Below, in pieces: positions 1 through 7,696 of a stretch of 40,664 nucleotides of DNA. The DNA comes from an uncultured Gammaproteobacteria bacterium (GTDB lineage Bacteria; Pseudomonadota; Gammaproteobacteria; Pseudomonadales; Pseudohongiellaceae), in contig CALEJT010000065.1 of assembly GCA_937898685.1 (NCBI GenBank), positions 1 to 40,664 of the forward strand. The letters are read 5' to 3'. Under the pieces are notes generated by a model. The model was not told where the DNA came from. It worked only from the letters and a program-made list of their open reading frames with translations, and did no database searches. Every line of letters starts with the position of its first letter. The first letter of the stretch is position 1. Position numbers and translations under genes: made by a program.

Positions 1-682
1 AGTCTTCGACGCGCCAGGAGTCTAGTTTGGTGAAGAAGTAGTCGGTGAGTTCGTGCAGAAGGCCTAAGTTTGCGAACGACACTCTGAAGTTGAAAAAGGT
101 TTCTTCTCTCTTGAGGGTGTAACTGCAACTCCAGCCTGCGGGGATCTCATTCGTCCATGCCCAGCATCGAATGAAGATCTCTTTATCGATACCATCAAAT
201 CCCGATTGGTACGGATTGATTGTGCCTAGGAACAAGTCGTAGGGGTTGTCTTCTCGTCTGAAGGTATACAAGGTGGTTTCAATATCGTACTCAACATCTA
301 CCCCAACACCGCTTTCGGGCAAGAAATAGAGAAAATCATCCTGAAAAGTTCCAACTTTATTGCTGGTGAATACCATCACCGAAAAGGTAGTGTTGAAACC
401 TTGTTCTCCATACTTCGCGATGTATCTAGGGAACCTATCTCCCAGTTCTTCATTGGAGAAATAGACAAAGGTGATAGGACCTTCAGGATCAAACCCTTCA
501 CCCGAACCCCACACGTTCGAACTTCTCCTAGCGAACGGCCCTAAATATTCGTCAGGAATCACATATTGCCGCCCGCTAATTTCATAAACCATGTTCGTCG
601 ACATTAGCTTCCAGCCAAGTACTACCGCTCCTCCCAATAAAGAGAAGAGCAGTAGTACGATTTTGGCGTACTGATTTTTCAT
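1..682 (-). CDS. Membrane-anchored protein of unknown function, partial at its C-terminus; possible immunity protein
   Basis: An open frame runs from ATG at 682 to the window edge, giving 227 codons without a stop. It begins MKNQYAKIVLLLFSLLGGAV, a short basic start and one hydrophobic segment (about residues 7-25), which suggests a membrane anchor or uncleaved signal. The rest is soluble, aromatic-rich and acidic and holds YEISGRQYVIPDEYLGP near residue 34. Its ATG overlaps the stop of the upstream 1198-residue exported protein by 4 bases (ATGA), so the two are probably translationally coupled. Its bases are clearly more AT-rich than the rest of the window (sampled 60-base lines gave 25-27 G+C, against about 36 in the core operons). 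Position, overlap and composition fit an immunity gene behind a toxin tip. That is inference; I do not recognise the family. Confidence 0.7.
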   Translation of the reverse strand, partial: MKNQYAKIVLLLFSLLGGAVVLGWKLMSTNMVYEISGRQYVIPDEYLGPFARRSSNVWGSGEGFDPEGPITFVYFSNEELGDRFPRYIAKYGEQGFNTTFSVMVFTSNKVGTFQDDFLYFLPESGVGVDVEYDIETTLYTFRREDNPYDLFLGTINPYQSGFDGIDKEIFIRCWAWTNEIPAGWSCSYTLKREETFFNFRVSFANLGLLHELTDYFFTKLDSWRVED

Positions 683-3600
683 CGCTGTGATAAGTGGACT
701 GGATCGCATTTCGGACAGTACAGGAACTTGGGAACCATCCCTAAGTATGCTTTCCCGCCGTAAGCAGCTGCCGGGATCCCAAGACTTTCAAACGCCTCAA
801 CATGGTAATCATCTACCTGCGGAACGCTTAAAGCACCGAGCTTAGTACCCACCTTGTCCCTAATATCAGCATCCACAGCTCTGATATGTCCCTGCATCAC
901 CGCTATACCAACCTGCTCTAAAGTAATGCTCGGACCGCCAGCCTCGTAGATTTCATCGAGATATGACTGAAGGCGATCATTAGTTTCCATACCCAAGGAG
1001 CTAACCGCAGGCTCCTTCGGATCGAGTGTATTCTTGACCACATGCAGGGCGATGTGTGCCACAGGATCTCCCTTGGCGTGGCGCGATTCCCAGAACTTCA
1101 CCCTATCACCCGAGGCAGCATACTCCCTCTCCTGCGGCGTAATCGAAAGATCACCGGCAGGCATGCCACCCGAGCTATCGATGCTTGCGAAAAACTCACA
1201 ATCCATGTCGTCACCCGAGACCTTTTCCAACACCTTGCAGCCGTAGTCCTGACCCAGCACCATGCCGAACATGGCGATGAGGAAGATCTCGAACTTGTTC
1301 TTACGACCCTGCTCCAGTCCGCCCGGATAGCTGCCGTCGATAGGTGCCACTGCATAGTTCGCAAGCAACACGTTCCGCATGAACGGCCGCCGCAGGATGG
1401 CGGAGAGCGATTCCGTCAGCTTTCTGGCTTGTACGCTGCCACCAACGATCTTGCCGAGATCAAATATACCTAACTGACCGTTACACCAAAGGACACAGCG
1501 CAGATTATTGGTTTCCGGCAGCCAGTATGTATAGTCCGGCATGCCGTTGGAGAGCTCGACCACCTTGTACAAGGTGATGATGTTGTCGAACACCGGGAGA
1601 GTCGGAACAAGCCCCAACGGATCTGCACATACCGCCAGATCGAAGGGGCCCACCGTTACCTGGCTGCCCATGCAATCGCCCACACCACCGATGGGCATGT
1701 GGTAGACCACTGGTTGGGTATGACGGTAGGTGTAGCGATCCAGATAGGTGGGATCGAGCGTGATGTTGTAGAGATCCTCGAAGAAGGTCTTGAAGTTACG
1801 ATCGACTACCACATAGCCGTTCTCGCTCAAGCCGCCCGGAATGCCCTTGGCGACGGACGGCGCATAGATGATGACGTCATCCACGCCATTGATGTTCTTG
1901 ATGATCATGTCGGCATGACCATCGACATCCACGTCGCCGATCAGGAATTCCAATCCCGCCTGCAGCACCGCACTCGTATTCCAGCCCGGCTGCACACGCG
2001 AAATGGTGTAGCCGTTGTTCGTGGGCTGGCTGACCAACACGAACTCGCTGACCCCGGACCTCGTGTTGTTGGCGGCAGGTTTGACATGCAGATCAGGCTT
2101 ACCGTCCCCATTCACCTGGATCGCATTCACTTCGTACTCACCCCGGAAACCTGGAGTTGCATTCGGCGCTGTGCTGGGAGCAGTGACGGTGAACGAGAAG
2201 TTCTTCGTCGTGGACATGCCGCCATTACCGACGCAGTAGAACTCGAAGTTGTAGTTGCCGGGTTTGCCGAAATAGTAAGGCGGTAATTCCGTGCCGGTAT
2301 TGAGCACCGCATATTCCTGGGGCCGATCCTTGATGTAGCAGGCCGTGGCATTGGCTGCGGTCCAGCTGACCCTTACCGGGGTATCCAGGCTGAAGCTCTT
2401 GCCGTTGAGGTTGCTGCCACTGAGGGTCGTGATCGCCGCAGTGAAAATCGTGGGCACGGGACCAGTGCCACTGCCGATTTCGCTGACCTTCACGGTGAAA
2501 CTCGAACTCTGCGTGCCCTTGCCGCTGGCGGAGCACGACACCGTCAGACTTTGCTGCGCGCCGAGGAAGTAGAACTTGGGCAGATTCACAGCAAGGCCCA
2601 CACCATTGCCTTCGGTGCTGAAGGAGATGTTCTTGTCGGTGCCCCCGGTGAGCGTCTTCGCAGTACAGGAAGCCGGCACATCGGTGGTGACGGTCAGTTT
2701 CAGCTTGTCGCGCTGTCGTATGCTGATGCTGCCGTTCTGCAACGTCGCCAGATCCGTCGCAGCTGAAACCCTCAGCCAATTGCTGGTACTCGATCCACCA
2801 CTACCACTACCCGAGCCGCCGCTGCTCGCAGCGGTCGTCACCGACCAAGAAGCGCTCACTCCGTTGACGCTCACCGTCGCGGTGCGCGTGGTTCCGGCGC
2901 TCGCGGCCGACTGCAGACGCACACGAATGCTGTTGCCTGCGCTCACGCTCACCTGCTTCGCCCAGGTGGTGCCGTCCTTGGAAATCTGGGCACTCGAATC
3001 GCCGGTGACCGAAGCAGTGAGCGTACCGCTGAAACCCTTGAGTGTGACGGGGTCCGAAGTCACCAAGGTGTTGGGAGCCTGATTCGTCGCGTTGACGAAG
3101 GAAAAGGCATCGGGCGTGGTATCGACCGCGCCACACGCTTGATGAAGCGCCACCGTATAGGTGCCGCTCCAACTACCGTAACTCGAGGTGGTGATGCCGT
3201 TGCGCGTGCTTCCGGCGTAGGAGCTGCGCCCACCGCTCTTGTCGACGCGGATGATGGCACTGCCTCCCACGGGCACGATGCCTGCGTGCACCGCCATCGC
3301 CGCGAGATTGCTGTCGTCCGTGTAGTAGTCGGTACCCCAGCCATGACCACTGGCACCGGTGACCTTGTAGTAATAGGAGCCATTGGCCATCCCCTGCATC
3401 GTCGATGGTGCATTGGCATAGGTGGCGGGGCACTGGCCCGCACTGCCGCCGTTCTGCGTGACCGTGAAGTTCAGTGTCTTGGAAGTGGTGCCACCAGCAC
3501 CGGTGCAACTCACGATGAGACTTCTGTTTCCGGCGCTGCTGTAGGGGCCAACGGTTTTGGTACCACTGGTTCCACCCTGATTGCAGGAAGTGGCATTGGT

Positions 3601-4275
3601 ACTGCTCCAGGTCACGGTAGTAGTGCCGTTGATCGGAATCGAGGTGGAGGCAAGGCTGGCTGTGACCGTTGGCAACGGTGGCGTGGACGATGCGCTCTTG
3701 ACCGTGATGGTGACTGAGCGAGAGGTGGTACCACCCGCGTTGCTGCAGCTCAAGGTGTAGGTCTTGGTGGCAGTGGGGCTGACACTCTGGCTGCCACTGA
3801 CCGGCCAGGAAAGTCCGTCATAGGTACAGGAGGAAGCGTTGCTGCTCGACCATGTGATGGTGCTGCTTTGCCCCGCGTTGATCGTCGTCGGCGACGCGCT
3901 GACGCTGACCGTGGGTGGTGAAGGCGTGGTCACCGTCAGAGTGGCCGAACCCGACACTTGCCCTCCGCCCGTTTTCGGTACACAGACCAAGGTGTAGGTC
4001 TTGGTACTGGGCGGACTCACCTGCTGTGAGCCCGAGCTGGGCCACGAACTGCCCTCATAGGTGCACGAGGACACATTCGAAGCAGACCACGAAATGGTTG
4101 CCGAGCCACCTGGTGCTATCGTCTTGGGTGTTACGTTGACCGACACACTCGCCTGCGCGAATCCTTGCGTGGCGAGTCCCGAGAACAACAAGAAGGAAAC
4201 CATCCTCCCTGTTTGCGTGCGTTTACTTCTCAATGCCAGTTTGAGGCCGGCGAGCCTTTGCAGAGTCCTTTGCAT
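679..4275 (-). CDS. Large exported Ig-like/LCCL/FG-GAP-like protein with a possible C-terminal toxin module
   Basis: This 1198-residue protein has an N-terminal signal with a long basic n-region and a hydrophobic stretch MVSFLLFSGLATQGFAQ (residues 25-41). Residues 42-272 hold three Ig-like repeats, each with TISWS/TITWS/TVTWS, a paired cysteine and a TKTYTL-type strand. Residues about 281-383 match the LCCL pattern (HGWGTDYYTDDSN, AVHAG, SYAGSTRNGITTSSYGSW). Residues 400-700 are more beta-rich Thr/Ser domains. Residues about 720-805 carry FG-GAP/VCBS-like calcium motifs (NGDGKPDL, GDVDVDGHADM). The rest is unrecognised, and the final ~115 residues lie in DNA of lower GC. ATG at 4275 follows GGGGA at a 7-base gap. 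Known large surface proteins with swapped tips look like this, so a polymorphic toxin or an adhesin are both possible; no catalytic motif is evident. Confidence 0.85.
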   Translation of the reverse strand: MQRTLQRLAGLKLALRSKRTQTGRMVSFLLFSGLATQGFAQASVSVNVTPKTIAPGGSATISWSASNVSSCTYEGSSWPSSGSQQVSPPSTKTYTLVCVPKTGGGQVSGSATLTVTTPSPPTVSVSASPTTINAGQSSTITWSSSNASSCTYDGLSWPVSGSQSVSPTATKTYTLSCSNAGGTTSRSVTITVKSASSTPPLPTVTASLASTSIPINGTTTVTWSSTNATSCNQGGTSGTKTVGPYSSAGNRSLIVSCTGAGGTTSKTLNFTVTQNGGSAGQCPATYANAPSTMQGMANGSYYYKVTGASGHGWGTDYYTDDSNLAAMAVHAGIVPVGGSAIIRVDKSGGRSSYAGSTRNGITTSSYGSWSGTYTVALHQACGAVDTTPDAFSFVNATNQAPNTLVTSDPVTLKGFSGTLTASVTGDSSAQISKDGTTWAKQVSVSAGNSIRVRLQSAASAGTTRTATVSVNGVSASWSVTTAASSGGSGSGSGGSSTSNWLRVSAATDLATLQNGSISIRQRDKLKLTVTTDVPASCTAKTLTGGTDKNISFSTEGNGVGLAVNLPKFYFLGAQQSLTVSCSASGKGTQSSSFTVKVSEIGSGTGPVPTIFTAAITTLSGSNLNGKSFSLDTPVRVSWTAANATACYIKDRPQEYAVLNTGTELPPYYFGKPGNYNFEFYCVGNGGMSTTKNFSFTVTAPSTAPNATPGFRGEYEVNAIQVNGDGKPDLHVKPAANNTRSGVSEFVLVSQPTNNGYTISRVQPGWNTSAVLQAGLEFLIGDVDVDGHADMIIKNINGVDDVIIYAPSVAKGIPGGLSENGYVVVDRNFKTFFEDLYNITLDPTYLDRYTYRHTQPVVYHMPIGGVGDCMGSQVTVGPFDLAVCADPLGLVPTLPVFDNIITLYKVVELSNGMPDYTYWLPETNNLRCVLWCNGQLGIFDLGKIVGGSVQARKLTESLSAILRRPFMRNVLLANYAVAPIDGSYPGGLEQGRKNKFEIFLIAMFGMVLGQDYGCKVLEKVSGDDMDCEFFASIDSSGGMPAGDLSITPQEREYAASGDRVKFWESRHAKGDPVAHIALHVVKNTLDPKEPAVSSLGMETNDRLQSYLDEIYEAGGPSITLEQVGIAVMQGHIRAVDADIRDKVGTKLGALSVPQVDDYHVEAFESLGIPAAAYGGKAYLGMVPKFLYCPKCDPVHLSQR

Positions 4276-4457
4276 ACGAACGTCCCCATTCCATGGTTGT
4301 CGTATGGCTCGTAATAGTTCAGGAGCTGCAAGGGCGCCAAAATTTCTGGCTGGCGGTTCGAGGTTCTAGAGCGTCTCGAAGGAGGCGATGGGAGAAGCGT
4401 GACGAGTGCCCACGACGAACACCAAGAGACAGCTCTCAACCATTCACTATCGTATAG
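4276..4457. other. Intergenic region upstream of the large exported protein
   Basis: This 182-base gap separates the methyltransferase stop from the start of the large exported protein, both on the - strand. It must hold the leader of the large gene, since the methyltransferase may end in a weak terminator. A short palindrome ACTATCGTATAGT lies at about 4446-4458. I see no convincing sigma-70 promoter pair and no small gene. Confidence 0.5.
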
Positions 4458-5174
4458 TCAAAAATGAAGAGACGAGCGCGACGCGCTCGCAGGATAAGTA
4501 TGAGCACAGGCGGATGCGCAAGTCATTCGATGCAATGACCCAACCAACGGCCGCATGAAGCTTTCAACCACCCCGCGTTTGACGAAGGAGAAATAGTGGT
4601 TCGCTCCTTCATCCTCATATTCCCCGCACAAGGTAAGTCCTCGTGCCTGCGCCGCGGTGACGTATGCATCTTTACCGAGGGAGAGGGATCCACGCCCAGT
4701 CAGCAGATCCTGCCAACTGTAGACTTGCTGCGGCGCCGTAAAGAGGTAGTGGCCGCCCTCGTTCAAAACGCTTGCCACTCTGGTAAGAAGCTTGAGCTGC
4801 GTTTGCGGCGGCAGAAGAAAGAGCAACCCGACAGCAACGACTCCGTCGAAGCTCCTCCCGAAGAACGCGGAGTGCTCCACCGCTTCACATCTGACCTGAG
4901 CACTGGGGAGCTGCTGCGTGAATTCCGCCACCAATCTTGGCGAGGCATCGATGCCGAAAATTTCGAAGCCACGGTCACTCAGCGTTTTCGCGACTGGGAG
5001 ACCAAAACCGCAACCGAGATCGAGTACGGCACAGCCTGAGGGAAGTTGTCTGGACCACTCGGCGACCGTCGCTGCGCCGATGTTGGAGTTCCGTCTTACC
5101 TGAATGAATTGCTCTGCGACGGCGTTCCAGCCGTTGGAGGGATCAGCTGCGTTGTGTTCTGGCACATCGACCAC
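4458..5174 (-). CDS. Class I SAM-dependent methyltransferase
   Basis: This 238-residue protein carries the Rossmann-fold motif I VLDLGCGFG (about residues 49-57), an acidic loop GIDASPRLV that should bind the ribose of SAM, and a later VVAVGLLFLL strand, as in the Methyltransf_11/25 families. The substrate cannot be told; it should act in the cytoplasm. The start is a GTG at 5174 (a second GTG is three codons on) with no clear ribosome site, because the terminator of the upstream ankyrin gene sits directly in front. The tail after about residue 205 is rich in Ser, Ala and Cys, does not look like the family, and is encoded partly by a GC palindrome. It may be read-through into former spacer. 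Enzyme class is secure, start and tail are not. Confidence 0.8.
   Translation of the reverse strand: MVDVPEHNAADPSNGWNAVAEQFIQVRRNSNIGAATVAEWSRQLPSGCAVLDLGCGFGLPVAKTLSDRGFEIFGIDASPRLVAEFTQQLPSAQVRCEAVEHSAFFGRSFDGVVAVGLLFLLPPQTQLKLLTRVASVLNEGGHYLFTAPQQVYSWQDLLTGRGSLSLGKDAYVTAAQARGLTLCGEYEDEGANHYFSFVKRGVVESFMRPLVGSLHRMTCASACAHTYPASASRSSLHF
4460..4489 (-). terminator. Weak terminator-like hairpin overlapping the methyltransferase 3' end
   Basis: On the - strand CGAGCGCG-T-CGCGCTCG (4489-4473) can form a GC-rich stem and is followed about 8 bases later by TTTTT (4464-4460), where the methyltransferase stops. The distance to the T run is longer than usual, so this is only a candidate. Confidence 0.35.
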
Positions 5175-5180
5175 GCTGAT

Positions 5181-5208
5181 AAAAAACAGCCACCGCGAGG
5201 GTGGCTGT
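5181..5208 (-). terminator. Rho-independent terminator of the ankyrin/DUF1592 operon
   Basis: Read on the - strand, ACAGCCACC pairs with GGTGGCTGT around a 5-base loop, followed at once by TTTTTT (5186-5181). It starts a few bases after the ankyrin stop codon and lies only 7 bases before the methyltransferase GTG. It is the clearest intrinsic terminator in the window and sets the end of the four-gene operon. Confidence 0.9.
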
Positions 5209-5212
5209 AGGT

Positions 5213-6754
5213 TCAGAGTTTGCTTTCGATGTAGGCCACGAGGACCTCGTTGGGACGATCGACGCGTCCACCGCCGTCACCCTTGGCCGCATCGAGCGGC
5301 GTCTTGCCCTTGGCATCGGTGACTTCGAGCGAGAGCCCCAGCTCTTCCACCAGGAACTTCGTCACTTCGAGCCAACCCTGGCTGATGGCGCCGTAAACGG
5401 CGGTCTGGCCCGTGCGGTCGGTGAGCGAACTGCGACGCGCGATGCGTGCCGTAAGGCTCGTGGTATCGGTGACACGCGCATTGATGTCGGCACCAGCGGC
5501 TACCAGGAGCTTGATGGTTTCGATCGCCTCATCCTGATCTTCCGGACCATAGCGACCCGCCAGCACCCCACGCGGCGAACCGAAACCGGCGGCAGCGAGG
5601 AAGGGCGTCACGCCCATCGCGTTCGGCAGATCGACCAAGGCCCCGTGCTCCAGCAGCACGCGTACGGCTTCGACGTCCATCGAGTTGGCGGCGCGCAAGA
5701 GCGGCGTGGCACCGGAGTTCAGGAGGTCGTCGGTGAAGCGGCCACCGTTACCGCCGCGGCCCGGACGATGCATGTTCAACATCGGGTTCGGATCGACACC
5801 GGCTTCGAGCAGAAGACGCATCACGTCGATGGCATCGAGCTCGTTGTGGCTTTCGATTTCTTCTTCACCAAAGCGGCTGGTCAGCGTATTGACGTCCACT
5901 GCGACGTAGAGCGGCGTACGGCCCCACCAGTCGAAGGCATGCGGGTTGGCACCACGCTCGAGCAGGTGTGCCGCCACATCGAAATGCAGGTTGTCGATCG
6001 CCACCATCAGCGGCGTGACACCGTCGGGATCGGGCAGGTTGATGTCGGCACCGGCGTCGAGAATCGCATCGATGCATTCCTTACAACCACCACGTGCCGC
6101 ATAGAGCAGCGGCGTCAGGCCACCGGTAGGACGATATTGCGCACGCGGTTCGGAAGTGATCTGCGTCGCCCAGTCGAAACTCGCGGCACGCAGGTTCACG
6201 TCGGCACCGTGTTTCACGAGCAATTTCGCGACGGCACCGTGATTGGCTGCGGAAGCCCACATCAGCGCGTTCTGACCGCGCCAGGTTTCGACGGCGTTGA
6301 CGTTGGCGCCCTTGCTGATGAGCAGCTCGGAAATTTCCAGCGAACCGATGTCGGCCGCGATCATCAGCGGCGTCTGGTTGTCTTCGTTGCCCAGGTTCGG
6401 ATCGGCGCCGGCTTCGAGCAGGAGACGCACGCTTTCGAGGTTGGCCACCTTCACTGCTTCGAGCAGCGGCGTGGAACCGAATATGTTGCGCACGTTGGGA
6501 TCGGCTTCGCGCGAGAGGAGCTGTTTCACCACCTCGACATCGTTGCGATAGACGGCCCAATGCAGCGCACTGGTGCCATCGGCCTGACGGGCATTGACGT
6601 CGGCGCCGCGGCGCAGAGCTTCCTGCGCGGCGGGATCACCTTGTTGGATGAGGTCGGCGAGCAGTGCTGCTTCCTGGGCATCGATGCTCAGCGGGGCCAG
6701 CAAGGCAGCGCTCAGCAACCAATGGGAAAGGGCTCGAGACTTAAGCTTCTTCAT
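5213..6754 (-). CDS. Exported ankyrin-repeat protein
   Basis: This 513-residue protein opens with a Sec signal (MKKLKSRALSHWLLSAALLAPLSIDAQ) and is then almost wholly ankyrin repeats. About eleven units show the G-x-TPL-x-x-A and LL-x-x-GADxN patterns, for example GTSALHWAVYRND, GSTPLLEAV, NQTPLMIAA, QNALMWASA, GLTPLLYAA, GVTPLMVAI, GRTPLYVAV, ATPLLRAA and KTPLDAAKG. Ankyrin stacks bind other proteins; this one would act in the periplasm. It is the last gene of the DUF1592-DUF1552-MBL operon, 18 bases after the MBL-like gene, and ends at a strong terminator. Family experience says exported ankyrin proteins often accompany DUF1552/DUF1592 genes, but their role is unknown. A scaffold for the other three exported products is a reasonable guess. 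Confidence 0.93.
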   Translation of the reverse strand: MKKLKSRALSHWLLSAALLAPLSIDAQEAALLADLIQQGDPAAQEALRRGADVNARQADGTSALHWAVYRNDVEVVKQLLSREADPNVRNIFGSTPLLEAVKVANLESVRLLLEAGADPNLGNEDNQTPLMIAADIGSLEISELLISKGANVNAVETWRGQNALMWASAANHGAVAKLLVKHGADVNLRAASFDWATQITSEPRAQYRPTGGLTPLLYAARGGCKECIDAILDAGADINLPDPDGVTPLMVAIDNLHFDVAAHLLERGANPHAFDWWGRTPLYVAVDVNTLTSRFGEEEIESHNELDAIDVMRLLLEAGVDPNPMLNMHRPGRGGNGGRFTDDLLNSGATPLLRAANSMDVEAVRVLLEHGALVDLPNAMGVTPFLAAAGFGSPRGVLAGRYGPEDQDEAIETIKLLVAAGADINARVTDTTSLTARIARRSSLTDRTGQTAVYGAISQGWLEVTKFLVEELGLSLEVTDAKGKTPLDAAKGDGGGRVDRPNEVLVAYIESKL

Positions 6755-6772
6755 GGAATATACGTTCCCGAA

Positions 6773-7696
6773 TCACACGATGTTGGGAGCGAGCTTGTTG
6801 TGATGCGCCCACAGCCCTTTGTAATTGTCATAAAGGAAGCGCCCCGGATCGGCGAAGCGACGCGGCAGCGTGTCCATGAAGCCGTCTGCCAGCATTTCCT
6901 CGGCAGACTTGCCTTCGCGGATCAGGTCCACGGTTTTCTCGTACAGGAAGGCCATCATGTCGCGCTCGGCCTGCAGCTCGGCACGGCTCATCACCTTGCC
7001 GAAGGCGGGCACGATGCGCGTGTCGTCATTGGCGAGAGCGAGCAACTGCGTCATGGCGTCGACACGACCACCGAGCCAACCGCCGCCATACCAGTCGAGT
7101 GCCGGATCGCGCTCGGGCGAGGCGACGTCACCCACGGCCAGTACGTTCTGATCGCGGAAGAACACATAGATGTCGCCATCCGTGTGGGCCTGCCGCAGGT
7201 AGCCATATTCGATGTGGTTGCCGCCGATGGTGCGGCTCTCGGCATCCATGTAGAACACCGTTTGCGGAATGCCTTTGGCCGGCAGCGGCTTGTGATAGCG
7301 CGCTTCGGGCGGCACGTAGTACTCGACCGAAAGATGCGTGCGCGTCTTGGCGTGGGCGATGATCTCGATGCCACGCTCACCCAGTGCAACGTTGCCGCCG
7401 ACCTGCTCTTCATGCCAATGCGTGTTGAAGAGCGCGGCCAGCTTGCCTTCGGCCATCGAATCCACGTGCTTGAGCAAGGTGTCGGTAGCGCTCGGCGCGC
7501 CGCTATCGACGAGCACCAGACCATCCGAAGTACGCAGCGCCACGACATTGGCACCGACGTCATCGAGAACGACCAGAGAATCCGCCAACTGAGCGGCGCC
7601 GAGCGAGAGACGCGGCAGCGCGGCACCAGCCATCAGGCTGAGACCGGCACCCAGAAGACGACGACGATTCATGAAGGTTACAGCCACGTTGCTCAT
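6773..7696 (-). CDS. Tat-exported MBL-fold protein with a degenerate metal site
   Basis: This 307-residue protein has a twin-arginine signal (NRRRLLGAGLSLMAGAALPRL) and an MBL fold. Landmarks are LVLVDSGAP, FNTHWHEEQVGGN (residues 90-102), QAHTDGD and VLAVGDVAS. The canonical HxHxDH is here HWHEEQ (93-98), so the Asp and His of the second zinc site are Glu and Gln. The usual GHG further on reads AFG near residue 232. It may bind one metal, or have lost hydrolase activity. The first ATG at 7696 overlaps the DUF1552 stop by 4 bases, but AGGAG lies only one base before it. GTG at 7687 or ATG at 7672 (MNRRRLLG) are possible starts. The substrate is unknown. Confidence 0.88.
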   Translation of the reverse strand: MSNVAVTFMNRRRLLGAGLSLMAGAALPRLSLGAAQLADSLVVLDDVGANVVALRTSDGLVLVDSGAPSATDTLLKHVDSMAEGKLAALFNTHWHEEQVGGNVALGERGIEIIAHAKTRTHLSVEYYVPPEARYHKPLPAKGIPQTVFYMDAESRTIGGNHIEYGYLRQAHTDGDIYVFFRDQNVLAVGDVASPERDPALDWYGGGWLGGRVDAMTQLLALANDDTRIVPAFGKVMSRAELQAERDMMAFLYEKTVDLIREGKSAEEMLADGFMDTLPRRFADPGRFLYDNYKGLWAHHNKLAPNIV

